Assembly: GCA_030550315.1 (NCBI GenBank)
Contig: JAUQPP010000007.1
Span: 1 to 48,929, forward strand
Length of the DNA stretch: 48,929 nt
Reading direction: 5' to 3'
Origin: Thermotogota bacterium
GTDB taxonomy: Bacteria; Thermotogota; Thermotogae; Thermotogales; Fervidobacteriaceae
This document shows, one piece after another, positions 8,019-16,308 of the stretch. Both the position numbers and the translations under genes were made by a program. A model generated the notes under the pieces. It was not told the origin of the DNA and did no database searches. It worked only from the letters and a program-made list of their open reading frames with translations. Position 1 is the stretch's first letter; each line of letters starts with the position of its first letter.

Positions 8019-8024
8019 ATTATA
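8019..8024 (-). promoter_or_regulatory. Extended -10 promoter of the flavoprotein / radical SAM unit
   Basis: On the minus strand TGGTATAAT is a perfect extended -10. A poor -35 (TACCTT) lies 17 bp upstream. It points away from the MarR promoter and its upstream part overlaps that promoter's -35 region. Confidence 0.6.
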
Positions 8025-8036
8025 CCATGCAAGGCT

Positions 8037-8064
8037 TTGACAAGGTACTTTGTGGTGGTAAAAT
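8037..8064 (+). promoter_or_regulatory. Promoter of marR-ABC exporter operon
   Basis: Consensus TTGACA and TAAAAT are separated by 16 bp. Transcription should begin around 8071, inside the palindrome at 8065-8080. Confidence 0.75.
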
Positions 8065-8080
8065 AGTTATACGTATAATT
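8065..8080. promoter_or_regulatory. Palindromic operator candidate for the MarR-family regulator
   Basis: TTATACGTATAA (8067-8078) is a perfect 12-bp palindrome, extended by one more pair beyond a single mismatch. It lies exactly at the predicted transcription start and just before the GGAGGTGAT ribosome binding site. MarR proteins usually bind such 12-18 bp AT-rich palindromes and repress their own operons, so autorepression is likely. Confidence 0.55.
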
Positions 8081-8097
8081 ATTTTGGAGGTGATGTG

Positions 8098-8559
8098 ATG
8101 AATTGTTCCTTCTCTGAAGACAGTGTAATTTATCTACTATCAAAGCTCCAACGGAGGATATTTAAAAGATTGTACAGTGCGTTGGCCAAGTTACATGAAC
8201 TTCATCCTGGGCAGTTACCTATGTTATTTTTAATTGATAAGCATCCCGGCTTGAGTCAGAAAGACATTGCTAAGAAGCTCGGACTCGAACCTGGAACGGT
8301 GGCGGTAATGATAAAGAGATTTGAAAAGAAGGGTTTGATTGTTCGGAAGACCGATCAGCAGGATAGAAGGCTTCAGAGAGTGTATCTGTCGAATGAAGCA
8401 CAAGCGTTGCTCGAACATTCAAGAAAGTTCGTCCAAGAACTTGAAACGGAAATAAAGCGTATATTAACGGAAGATGAGGTCGAGAAATTCAAGCACATCG
8501 TTCAGAGGATACTGGACGGTTTAGTTCGAGAAGATGAAGGAGTGACTGAGGATGAGTAG
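8098..8559 (+). CDS. MarR-family transcriptional regulator
   Basis: The 153-residue winged-helix protein has the MarR signature: the recognition helix region LSQKDIAKKLGLEPGTVAVMIKRFEKKGLIVR, followed by the wing DQQDRRLQRVYLS. It is flanked by helices for dimerisation. The ORF track begins at GTG 8095, but GGAGGTGAT at 8086-8094 places the start at ATG 8098. It overlaps the first ABC exporter gene by 8 bp and therefore almost certainly controls the exporter in response to an exported compound. The divergent flavoprotein/radical SAM promoter lies within 60 bp and may share this control. Confidence 0.92.
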   Translation: MNCSFSEDSVIYLLSKLQRRIFKRLYSALAKLHELHPGQLPMLFLIDKHPGLSQKDIAKKLGLEPGTVAVMIKRFEKKGLIVRKTDQQDRRLQRVYLSNEAQALLEHSRKFVQELETEIKRILTEDEVEKFKHIVQRILDGLVREDEGVTEDE

Positions 8560-10306
8560 GTTTTTGTTTAGATACTTGTTACTCATTGTTGTGACCATCG
8601 GACTTGTTGCTTTTCAGTCGGTGATTAACCTCTACCTACCGGATTTGATGTCCGACATCGTCGACAAAGGTGTGGTCAGGGGCGATACAGCATACATTTG
8701 GCAAGTTGGCAGGAAGATGCTATTGTACTCATTCTTGGCCATCACCGCTTCGATTTTGGCAAGTTACACTTCATCGGTTGTGAGCATGGGTGTTGGACGA
8801 GACTTGAGGGAAGCGATGTTTTCAAAAATCATGTCTTTTTCTATGGAAGAGATTAATAAATTCAGCCCCTCTTCACTTTTGACGCGCACGACGAACGATG
8901 TAGTCCAAATCCAGCAAGCATTGGTGATGGTGCTGCGGATGGTGGTCATGGCACCGGTGATGGCAGTTGGGAGTATCATCATGGCTGTCCAAAAGGATGC
9001 GAAACTCACGGGCGTTTTGTTTATTTCCATTCCAGTAATGCTCGGAGGATTGGGTGTTATCGCAGGGTTTGCGATACCTTGGTTTAAGAGCTTGCAGCGA
9101 AAGATAGATAACCTCAACACGGTGGTCCGCGAGCGTATCACCGGTATCAGAGTCATAAGGGCCTTCAACAAAGAGGATAGGGAAATTGAAAGGTTTTCGT
9201 CGGTGAACACTGATCTTGTCAGAACCGCACTAAAGATAAATCGAATTGCCGCGTTTCTCTTTCCGTATATGATGATTGTGATGAACTATACCATGATATT
9301 CATTATCTGGTTTGGTGCCAAGCAGATCGATGCTGGTAAGTTACAGGTTGGTCAAATGATGGCGATAATGCAGTACGCAATGCAAACGATGTTTTCATTT
9401 ATCATGATATCGGTTATATTCATCTTCCTGCCTCGTGCATCGGTATCGGCCAGGAGGATTAAGGAGGTACTCTCTGTCGAGCCGAAGGTTAAGGAGGGTG
9501 AGCGTGCTACACCAACTTGGTATGAATCGGGACGTAAGGAGATGCTGGAGGCTGGATTGGTAGAGTTCGAGAATGTATCCTTCATTTATCCAGGTGCAGC
9601 TGAGCCAGTACTCAAAGATATTTCCTTCTGTGCGCAACCGGGAAAGGTGACCGCAATCATCGGTGCCACTGGCTCTGGTAAAACGACACTTTTGAATCTT
9701 ATTCCGCGTCTCTACGATGTTTCGAGTGGTTCGGTGAAGATAGACGGCGTTGATGTCAAAGAAATACCGTTTAGTGTTCTGCGAAGGAGTATAGGATACG
9801 CAACTCAGAGGGCATATGTTTTCTCCGGCACAATAAGGGAGAACATCAGATTTGGTAGGGAATGGGTTACCGACGAAATGGTTGAGCGAGCAGCCCAGAT
9901 AGCGCAAGTTATGGAATTTGCCGAAAAGTATCCAGAGAAATTGGACCATTACTTAGAACAAGCCGGTGTAAATCTCTCGGGTGGTCAAAAGCAGCGCATC
10001 TCCATAGCGCGTGCAGTTGCTGGCCAGCCGAAGATCTACCTTTTCGATGACACGTTCAGTGCACTTGACTTTAAAACAGATGCGAAGATACGTCTGCGCC
10101 TCTTTAATGAGATCAAGGACGCCACGGTGATTGTTGTTGCGCAGCGTGTGGCGACGATTATGCATGCGGACCAGATTATCGTGTTACACAACGGCAAAAT
10201 AGTAGGTATTGGTAAACATCGAGATTTATTGGAAAATTGTGAGATTTATCGTGATATCGTTATTTCACAACTTGACGTGGAAGAGTTTGAAGCTCAGGGT
10301 AGGTGA
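8552..10306 (+). CDS. Heterodimeric ABC exporter subunit with degenerate catalytic site (TM287-like)
   Basis: The 584-residue half-exporter has a six-helix membrane domain (residues about 1-310) and a C-terminal ATPase domain with Walker A GATGSGKTT (about 370), signature LSGGQKQR (about 475) and Walker B IYLFDDTFSALD. The residue after Walker B is Asp instead of the catalytic Glu, as in T. maritima TM287, so this subunit carries the degenerate half of the nucleotide sites. It should pair with the product of the next gene to export drugs, lipids or peptides. The ATG overlaps the end of marR, giving translational coupling. Confidence 0.93.
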   Translation: MSRFLFRYLLLIVVTIGLVAFQSVINLYLPDLMSDIVDKGVVRGDTAYIWQVGRKMLLYSFLAITASILASYTSSVVSMGVGRDLREAMFSKIMSFSMEEINKFSPSSLLTRTTNDVVQIQQALVMVLRMVVMAPVMAVGSIIMAVQKDAKLTGVLFISIPVMLGGLGVIAGFAIPWFKSLQRKIDNLNTVVRERITGIRVIRAFNKEDREIERFSSVNTDLVRTALKINRIAAFLFPYMMIVMNYTMIFIIWFGAKQIDAGKLQVGQMMAIMQYAMQTMFSFIMISVIFIFLPRASVSARRIKEVLSVEPKVKEGERATPTWYESGRKEMLEAGLVEFENVSFIYPGAAEPVLKDISFCAQPGKVTAIIGATGSGKTTLLNLIPRLYDVSSGSVKIDGVDVKEIPFSVLRRSIGYATQRAYVFSGTIRENIRFGREWVTDEMVERAAQIAQVMEFAEKYPEKLDHYLEQAGVNLSGGQKQRISIARAVAGQPKIYLFDDTFSALDFKTDAKIRLRLFNEIKDATVIVVAQRVATIMHADQIIVLHNGKIVGIGKHRDLLENCEIYRDIVISQLDVEEFEAQGR

Positions 10307-10312
10307 GGGAAC

Positions 10313-12202
10313 ATGGAAAGAAGGGAATCGTTGGATTCGAAAAGACCCATCCGAAGGGGGCCCATGGGACCTACTGGAGGTCCAGCGTTCGCCAGAGGTG
10401 GGGAGAAACCGCGAGATTTTAGAAAAGCAATAAGAATGCTCCTTAGGTTCTTGAGACCGTACATGCTTGCGATAGTACTTGCAGTGCTAGTCACTGTCGT
10501 TGCCACGATACTCACCATCCGTGCACCGAAGATAATGGGAGAGGCAACAACGGAAATATTCAGGGTTATCATGCTCAGAAAGACACCATTTGCTGGCTTT
10601 TTGAACACGAAGATGAATTTTGAAAAAATTCTTAGGGTGCTTTTAAACGTGTCAATACTTTACACCGTTGCTAGTTTACTCAACTTTGCTCAGGGGCTTA
10701 TTATGGCTGAGGTCTCTCAAAGGGTCGTCAAAAAGATGCGTGAGGATGTTAACGGGAAGTTGAAGAAACTACCGTTGAAGTTTTACGACTCACGCCCACA
10801 TGGTGATGTGATAAGTAGGGTGAGTAACGACATTGACCTGATAAGTAACACGCTTCAGCAAAGCTTAACGCAGTTCATCTCTGGTGTTGTGTCAATCATC
10901 GGTATCGTGTACATGATGTTCACCATTAGTCCCCGCCTGACGTTCTTAACACTTATCACGTTACCCCTTAGCGTGCTTGTTACTGTTCTGACAGCAAAAC
11001 ACTCGCAGAGATTTTTCTCAAAACAGCAAAGATACCTCGGTGACTTGACCGGTTTGGCTGAGGAAGTTTACAGTGGTCTTGTCGTTGTGAAAGTCTACGG
11101 TAAGGATAAGCAAGAGCTTGAAAAATTTAAACGTATCAACCGTGAGCTGTACAGTGCAAGTCACAAGGCGCAGTTTATCTCAGGAACGATTATGCCGTTG
11201 ATGAATTTCATAGGAAACGTGGGGTATATTATAGTTGCCGTTGGTGGCGGAATTCTAGTGACGAAAAAGATGATAACAATTGGGGATGTCCAGGCGTTTA
11301 TCCAATACTCAAGACAGTTCACACAACCCATCATTCAGATAGCGAACATTGTGAACATGATACAATCAACGCTTGCAGCTTCGGAACGCGTCTTTGAAAT
11401 TCTTGAAGAGGAAGAGGAAAAACCGGACCATGAAAATGCAATCGAACTTGAGTCGGTCCGTGGTGATGTGAGTTTTGAAAATGTCTGGTTTTCTTACGTT
11501 CCCGGTAAGACAGTAATTGATGGATTGTCTATAGATGTGAAGAGCGGTCAAAAGGTTGCAATTGTGGGACCTACGGGGGCAGGTAAAACAACGCTCGTGA
11601 ATCTGCTGATGAGGTTTTACGAAATACAGGGTGGAAGCATCAAGGTGGACGGAGTTGATATAAGGGACATTAAAAAATACAACTTGCGGCGTCACTTTGG
11701 GATGGTTCTCCAGGATACCTGGCTCTTTTCCGGTACGATAAGGGAGAACATTGCCTATGGAAAACCGGATGCAAGCTTTGACGAAATTGTGAACGCGGCA
11801 AAACTTGCTCAAGTTCACCATTTCATTATGGCGATGCCGGAGGGATACGATACGAAAATCAGCGACGATGCAACGAATATTTCGGCGGGAGAGAAGCAAC
11901 TCATCACTATTGCGCGTGCTTTTTTGGTCGATCCTGATATCCTCATACTTGACGAAGCAACCAGCAACGTTGACACACTTACAGAGCTCTACATCCAACG
12001 TGCACTCAAAGAACTTATGAAGGGGCGCACTGCGTTTGTCATTGCACACAGACTCTCAACAATCAAAGACGCGGATATTATTCTGGTGATGAACGAAGGA
12101 AAAATTATCGAAGTTGGTCGACATCGTGAGTTGATAGAAAAGAATGGCTTTTACGCGGAGATGTACAGGAGTCAGTTTTTAGGGGCTATCGTGGAGGCTT
12201 GA
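10313..12202 (+). CDS. Heterodimeric ABC exporter subunit with intact catalytic Glu (TM288-like)
   Basis: The 629-residue partner half-exporter begins with an unusual basic, Gly/Pro-rich leader of about 40 residues (RRGPMGPTGGPAFARGG), then a six-helix membrane domain. The ATPase domain has Walker A GPTGAGKTT (about 419), a divergent signature ISAGEKQL (about 523) and Walker B ILDEATSNVD with the catalytic Glu. A canonical Walker B next to an altered signature complements the first subunit, the standard asymmetric arrangement of TM287/288-type exporters. It starts 6 bp after the first gene. No terminator is visible before the udg promoter. Confidence 0.93.
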   Translation: MERRESLDSKRPIRRGPMGPTGGPAFARGGEKPRDFRKAIRMLLRFLRPYMLAIVLAVLVTVVATILTIRAPKIMGEATTEIFRVIMLRKTPFAGFLNTKMNFEKILRVLLNVSILYTVASLLNFAQGLIMAEVSQRVVKKMREDVNGKLKKLPLKFYDSRPHGDVISRVSNDIDLISNTLQQSLTQFISGVVSIIGIVYMMFTISPRLTFLTLITLPLSVLVTVLTAKHSQRFFSKQQRYLGDLTGLAEEVYSGLVVVKVYGKDKQELEKFKRINRELYSASHKAQFISGTIMPLMNFIGNVGYIIVAVGGGILVTKKMITIGDVQAFIQYSRQFTQPIIQIANIVNMIQSTLAASERVFEILEEEEEKPDHENAIELESVRGDVSFENVWFSYVPGKTVIDGLSIDVKSGQKVAIVGPTGAGKTTLVNLLMRFYEIQGGSIKVDGVDIRDIKKYNLRRHFGMVLQDTWLFSGTIRENIAYGKPDASFDEIVNAAKLAQVHHFIMAMPEGYDTKISDDATNISAGEKQLITIARAFLVDPDILILDEATSNVDTLTELYIQRALKELMKGRTAFVIAHRLSTIKDADIILVMNEGKIIEVGRHRELIEKNGFYAEMYRSQFLGAIVEA

Positions 12203-12233
12203 GAATTTTGGGTGCGAAAGGAACGTATTTTTC

Positions 12234-12279
12234 TTGCATCTGGGATAGTTTTTTGGTATAATAAAATTGTTAGACTAAC
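12234..12279 (+). promoter_or_regulatory. Promoter of udg-galE-rarA unit with a short palindrome
   Basis: TTGCAT and a perfect TATAAT (12257-12262) are spaced 17 bp. GTTAGACTAAC (12269-12279), a perfect interrupted palindrome, lies at the expected transcription start and could be an operator, perhaps for the DtxR-like regulator encoded two genes on. Confidence 0.75.
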
Positions 12280-12301
12280 TTTGTTAAAATGGGGGTAGCT
12301 G

Positions 12302-12928
12302 ATGAAGAAAGAAGAATTGATGCAAATTGTCGAAGAGCGAATAAGGAATTGTCAGGATTGCCCACTTGGGCTTCTAAGAACAAACGCTGTGCCGGGTGAG
12401 GGAAATTTGTACACACCAATAATGTTTGTTGGCGAAGGTCCCGGGGAAGAAGAAGACCTCCAAGGACGTCCGTTTGTTGGAAAGGCAGGACAGTTGCTCA
12501 CAAAAATCCTGGAATCCGTTAGCATAAGGCGTGAAGATGTGTACATAACGAACGTTGTGAAGTGTAGGCCTCCGAACAATCGAGTGCCCACTTCGCTTGA
12601 AATTCAGTCTTGTTCTCATTATCTGCTCGCCCAAATCGAGATAATTACCCCGCGAATGATAGTACCGCTTGGGGCAACGGCAGCATCATTCTTCTTGGGA
12701 ACGCAGGAATCGATAACGAAGATTAGGGGTACGGAGTTTCGATGGAAGGGTGATATCATCGTATTTCCCATGTTCCATCCAAGTTACTTGTTGAGGAATC
12801 CCTCAAAAGAGAAAGGGAGTCCAAAGGATTTGACGTGGCAGGATATCAAAAAGGTAAGAAGGTACTACGACGAGTTCTCAATTGGTAAGAAATACACGGA
12901 TAAGGAGGAAAAACAAGGTGAAGGTTAA
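12302..12928 (+). CDS. udg: Type-4 uracil-DNA glycosylase
   Basis: The 208-residue family 4 uracil-DNA glycosylase removes uracil arising from cytosine deamination, a key task in thermophiles. The four [4Fe-4S] ligands are in place: C17 and C20 (NCQDC), C88 (VVKCRPP) and C104 (IQSCSHY). Motif A is GEGPGEEEDLQGRPFVGKAG and the second active-site motif is HPSYLLR. It closely resembles T. maritima TM0511. The ATG is preceded by GGGGGT. It overlaps the regulator gene by 11 bp. Confidence 0.95.
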   Translation: MKKEELMQIVEERIRNCQDCPLGLLRTNAVPGEGNLYTPIMFVGEGPGEEEDLQGRPFVGKAGQLLTKILESVSIRREDVYITNVVKCRPPNNRVPTSLEIQSCSHYLLAQIEIITPRMIVPLGATAASFFLGTQESITKIRGTEFRWKGDIIVFPMFHPSYLLRNPSKEKGSPKDLTWQDIKKVRRYYDEFSIGKKYTDKEEKQGEG

Positions 12929-13502
12929 TAGGGAAAGCAAAGAAAACGTGGAAATCAAGGCGTCGACGGAAAATGTTGACAAAGTCTCCGAGAGAAACGA
13001 AAAGCACGAATCAAAACTTACGCCAACGGTAATGAGTTATATTTCTGCTATCTATAATCTTGTTGAAAAAGAAGGTGTTGCTCGCGTTTCGGATATTGCA
13101 AGGTCAAGAAGTGTTTCGTACGCGAGTGCAACGAATGCGGTCAAGAAACTTGTTGAGTTAGGGTTAGTCGAACACAGAAGGTATGGTTTTGTAAAACTCA
13201 CAAGTCGGGGACTTAGGATAGCCCAGATGTTGAGATCCGGGGAGGCACGGATAAAATACTTTTTCATGTACGTTGTGGGAATTCCTGAGAAGAAAGCACA
13301 GCAAATTGCGAGTTTAATGGTATACGATTTGGATGCGGACACTCGGCGTAAGTTGAGGAAGTTTTATTCGATAATGATTGACTTCACGAAGGATAAGGCG
13401 GAGGAGCTTGAGAAATTTATAAAAGAGCATCGTGCTTCACTTGAACTGCCAGAAGAGGTTTACAAACTCAAAGATAAGATTAAGGAGGACGATGTTGAAT
13501 GA
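12918..13502 (+). CDS. DtxR/MntR-like winged-helix regulator lacking metal ligands
   Basis: A hydrophilic N-terminal extension of about 35 residues is followed by a DtxR-type winged helix (YISAIYNLV, then VARVSDIARSRSVSYASATNAVKKL) and a short dimerisation domain. DtxR-family proteins normally have a C/E-x-x-E-H metal block after the FL...LG helix. Here that stretch reads AQQIASLMVYDLD, with Val-Tyr in place of Glu-His, so metal sensing is doubtful. I place the start at GTG 12918, nine bases after AAGGAGG, rather than the ORF-track GTG 12882. It lies between udg and galE, as TM0510 does in T. maritima. Targets are unknown. Confidence 0.75.
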   Translation: MKVNRESKENVEIKASTENVDKVSERNEKHESKLTPTVMSYISAIYNLVEKEGVARVSDIARSRSVSYASATNAVKKLVELGLVEHRRYGFVKLTSRGLRIAQMLRSGEARIKYFFMYVVGIPEKKAQQIASLMVYDLDADTRRKLRKFYSIMIDFTKDKAEELEKFIKEHRASLELPEEVYKLKDKIKEDDVE

Positions 13503-14434
13503 GCAAAGTACTTGTAACCGGAGGAGCGGGATTCATAGGTTCGCATGTTACGGATAAACTTGTAGAACTTGGGCACGAGGTTGTTGTCGTGGATAATCTC
13601 TCAACCGGTAAGAGAGAGAACGTAAATCCGAAGGTAAGATTTTACAAAATAGATATCTCTGATGGAGAAGCAATTTTCAAGCTCTTTGCGGAAGAGAAAT
13701 TTGAGTACGTTTTCCATTTAGCAGCTCAGGCAAGCGTTGCTGTTTCAGTTAAGGACCCGGTTAAGGATGCAATGTGGAATATTGTCGGCAGTTTGAATTT
13801 AATAAAGGCGTCTGTGGAAAGTGGCGTTAAGAAGTTCATCTTTTCCTCAACAGGTGGGGCCATATACGGTGAAGATGTGAAAATATTCCCAACGCCAGAA
13901 AGTGTGTTTCCGCAACCAATGTCACCGTATGGGATTGCAAAATTCACTGTGGAAAATTACCTTAGATTCTTTGGAAAGGAATTTGATTTGAATTACACCA
14001 TACTGAGGTATGGTAATGTTTACGGTCCGAGGCAAGACCCGTACGGTGAAGCTGGAGTCGTCGCCATCTTCACACAACGAATGCTCAAAGGAGAGGACTG
14101 TACCATATTTGGTGATGGCGAATATGTACGCGACTACATTTACGTTGAGGATGTGGTTGACGCAAACATCAAGGCTATGGAACGCGGTGATAAACAGGTT
14201 TTGAATATAGGTACCGCAACTGGAACTACCACAAACGAATTGTTCAAGATATTGAAGAAACTCACGGGCTACAAAAAAGAGCCCGTTTATGGTCCGCATA
14301 GGAAAGGAGATATTCGAAAAAGTGTTCTGTGTTACAATCGTGCATGGATAGAATTAAAATGGGAACCAAAATATTCTCTCGAGGAAGGACTGAGGAAAAC
14401 TGTTGAGTGGTTTAAGCGAAATCTTACGGCCTGA
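13499..14434 (+). CDS. galE: NAD-dependent sugar epimerase, UDP-glucose 4-epimerase type
   Basis: The 311-residue extended short-chain dehydrogenase has an N-terminal NAD motif GGAGFIGSH, a catalytic Ser/Tyr/Lys set (FSSTGGAIYG and YGIAK) and sugar-nucleotide-binding blocks (GNVYGPRQDP; GEYVRDYIYVEDV). It should interconvert UDP-glucose and UDP-galactose, or act on a related nucleotide sugar, for the galactose pathway or surface glycans. Substrate specificity among GalE, WbpP-like and other epimerases cannot be read from sequence alone. It overlaps the regulator gene by 4 bp (ATGA). Confidence 0.87.
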   Translation: MSKVLVTGGAGFIGSHVTDKLVELGHEVVVVDNLSTGKRENVNPKVRFYKIDISDGEAIFKLFAEEKFEYVFHLAAQASVAVSVKDPVKDAMWNIVGSLNLIKASVESGVKKFIFSSTGGAIYGEDVKIFPTPESVFPQPMSPYGIAKFTVENYLRFFGKEFDLNYTILRYGNVYGPRQDPYGEAGVVAIFTQRMLKGEDCTIFGDGEYVRDYIYVEDVVDANIKAMERGDKQVLNIGTATGTTTNELFKILKKLTGYKKEPVYGPHRKGDIRKSVLCYNRAWIELKWEPKYSLEEGLRKTVEWFKRNLTA

Positions 14435-15623
14435 AAGTTTTGAGAATTTTGTTGGGCAAGAGCATCTGTTCGGCGCAGGTGCTCTTCTACGTTTAGCAAT
14501 AGAGCAAGATAACCTATTTTCGGCCATCTTGTACGGACCTCCCGGATGTGGAAAGTCATCCGTTGCTAGAATAATAAAGAAATACACGAGTTACGAGGTT
14601 GTTCACCTGAATGGGGCATTTTTGAAAGTCGAAGAAGTTAAAAAGTGGGAAGAGTACGCTTACAGTTTTCGCGGGATAAAGAAAATACTGTTGTTCGTTG
14701 ATGAAATTCATCGCCTCAACAAAAAGCAGCAAGATGTCTTTCTCCCCGGTATTGAAACAGGAACGTACGTTCTTATTGGAACGACAACCGAGTCTCCGCA
14801 GCATACGATAAATCCAGCCCTACTTTCACGTTGCAGAGTCCTGCGGTTTAAGAAGCTCTCCAATGAAGAACTTCGTGCGGTAATATCTCGTGCCGTAGGT
14901 TACTTAAACGTGGAAATCGATGAGAACGTTCTTAAATACATTTTGGAAAACGCAAACGGTGATGCACGTTTTGCTCTCAGTACATACGAACTTCTTGCAA
15001 ATATTGCGAAGGTAAAAGGTAAACAAGTTATCGATGTTGAAATTCTTCAACTTTACGCTGGTGAAGAATATTTCAAGTACGCCGATTCAGAGCACTATAA
15101 CCTTGCTTCCGCGTTCATCAAGAGTGTCAGGGGCAGTGATCCTGACGCTGCACTTTACTATATGGCGAGGATGTTGAACGGTGGTGAAGATCCGAGGTTT
15201 ATTGCACGAAGGCTTGTAATTCTTGCAAGTGAGGACATCGGTCTTGCGGATCCTTTCGCGCTAGTATTGGCCGTTGCGACTATGCAAGCAGTTGAGATGG
15301 TGGGAATGCCGGAGTGTATCTTGAACTTGGCCGAATGTGTGATTTACCTCTCCCTGGCACCGAAAAGCAATTCGAGTTACCTTGCTATCAACAGAGCCAA
15401 GGATATAGCAAGAAAGACGATGACTTTACCGGTACCAAAGTATCTGCGTAACGTAGAAGATAGTACTTACAAATATCCTCACGACTACGGTGGATTTGTA
15501 AATCAGGACTACCTTCCCGAAGAACTCCGGACACAAAGGTTCTATTTACCCAAGGAAATTTCAAAAGAAAGGAAAATTGCGGAAATCTACAAGAAAATTT
15601 GGCCCGATAGAGTTGAAGGTTGA
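14403..15623 (+). CDS. rarA: RarA/MgsA-type AAA ATPase, replication-associated recombination protein
   Basis: The 406-residue clamp-loader-like ATPase has Walker A GPPGCGKSS (around residue 46), Walker B LLFVDEIHRLNK, sensor 1 (LIGTTTESP) and the arginine finger block ALLSRCRV. The C-terminal half has the tetramerisation domain (HYNLASAFIKSVRGSDPDAALYYMARML). RarA/Mgs1/WRNIP1 proteins act at stalled replication forks. The TTG start lies 32 bp inside galE in another frame, with a GAGGA site upstream. The N-terminus is short but begins in the conserved LRPESFENFVGQEHL, so little can be missing. It ends the udg operon. No terminator stem was found. Confidence 0.9.
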   Translation: MSGLSEILRPESFENFVGQEHLFGAGALLRLAIEQDNLFSAILYGPPGCGKSSVARIIKKYTSYEVVHLNGAFLKVEEVKKWEEYAYSFRGIKKILLFVDEIHRLNKKQQDVFLPGIETGTYVLIGTTTESPQHTINPALLSRCRVLRFKKLSNEELRAVISRAVGYLNVEIDENVLKYILENANGDARFALSTYELLANIAKVKGKQVIDVEILQLYAGEEYFKYADSEHYNLASAFIKSVRGSDPDAALYYMARMLNGGEDPRFIARRLVILASEDIGLADPFALVLAVATMQAVEMVGMPECILNLAECVIYLSLAPKSNSSYLAINRAKDIARKTMTLPVPKYLRNVEDSTYKYPHDYGGFVNQDYLPEELRTQRFYLPKEISKERKIAEIYKKIWPDRVEG

Positions 15624-16308
15624 GAATTATCAGCGTTATCGAAGCTGGGGTGCGTAGGTAGTAATTGTCTAAAGAAATTGCTTAGCCTAATCGACACGAG
15701 AGACAATTTGAAGAGACTCAACTCACGTGATGGAAATCACGTAAACCACCGTTGAAAAGTTAAATAAGGTTTGCACGTAAATAGCGTAGTTTACGAATCC
15801 TCCGGAAAAGATAACTTACAAGGCACTAAGAAGGAATTGTACTTGTTTGAGTGGTCAAGGCGTAACTTAGATGGGCCTCATCTTGACTATAGACGTGTTG
15901 ACCTAAGGAAAAGACTAGAGAAGGAGAGAAATTATTGTTTGTCGGGATTGCCGCAACAGTTGGTATAAGCGAAAGTGGCTGATTTTTGAGCTCTTCTTTT
16001 TCTGATTCAGCAATTTCAATTATTTAACTTAGAGCATACCATCAAATCATCGCGAACCAAGAAAACCCAAATGAGGTTTTGCAAAATACGCTGAAATAGA
16101 AATACCTCAAAAAATGGCAGTAGTTCACAAACAACGATGAGACTCGGAAAGGCGATATGATAGGTTAACTGGTGGTAATTACTCTCAGTTGTAGGTAAAA
16201 CAACGACATATACGGACAACAGTTGCACAGCGTGAAACTCTAGAAGCGTTTAAGTGTGGAAATCTTCAGATGCTTGGAATTTTATAAAGTTCAATTTTTA
16301 GAAAGGGA
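15624..16308. other. Gene-free stretch of about 690 bp
   Basis: No gene is recognised here. A small hairpin, ACGTGAT-GGAA-ATCACGT (15725-15742), has no T-tract and is not a terminator. An open frame at 15771-15968 encodes a basic, Arg-rich peptide without a convincing start or family. Several stops break the other frames. It may be the remains of a lost gene, since intergenic spaces elsewhere in the window are usually below 100 bp. Confidence 0.5.

Noticed and set aside
9395-9949. 184-codon minus-strand ORF inside the first exporter gene
   Set aside because: It lies entirely opposite a well supported ABC exporter gene; a coding shadow.
11366-12049. 227-codon minus-strand ORF inside the second exporter gene
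   Set aside because: Opposite the conserved ATPase domain, without its own ribosome binding site or family resemblance; a shadow ORF.
15725-15742. Hairpin ACGTGAT-GGAA-ATCACGT as terminator of the udg-rarA unit
   Set aside because: It is about 100 bp after the rarA stop and has no T-tract, so it is not a typical rho-independent terminator.
15771-15968. 65-codon ORF in the second gap
   Set aside because: TTG start without a good ribosome binding site and no recognisable similarity; treated as possible debris.
16016-16228. Minus-strand 70-codon hydrophobic ORF
   Set aside because: No start context and no family; composition fits the reverse complement of AT-rich non-coding DNA.
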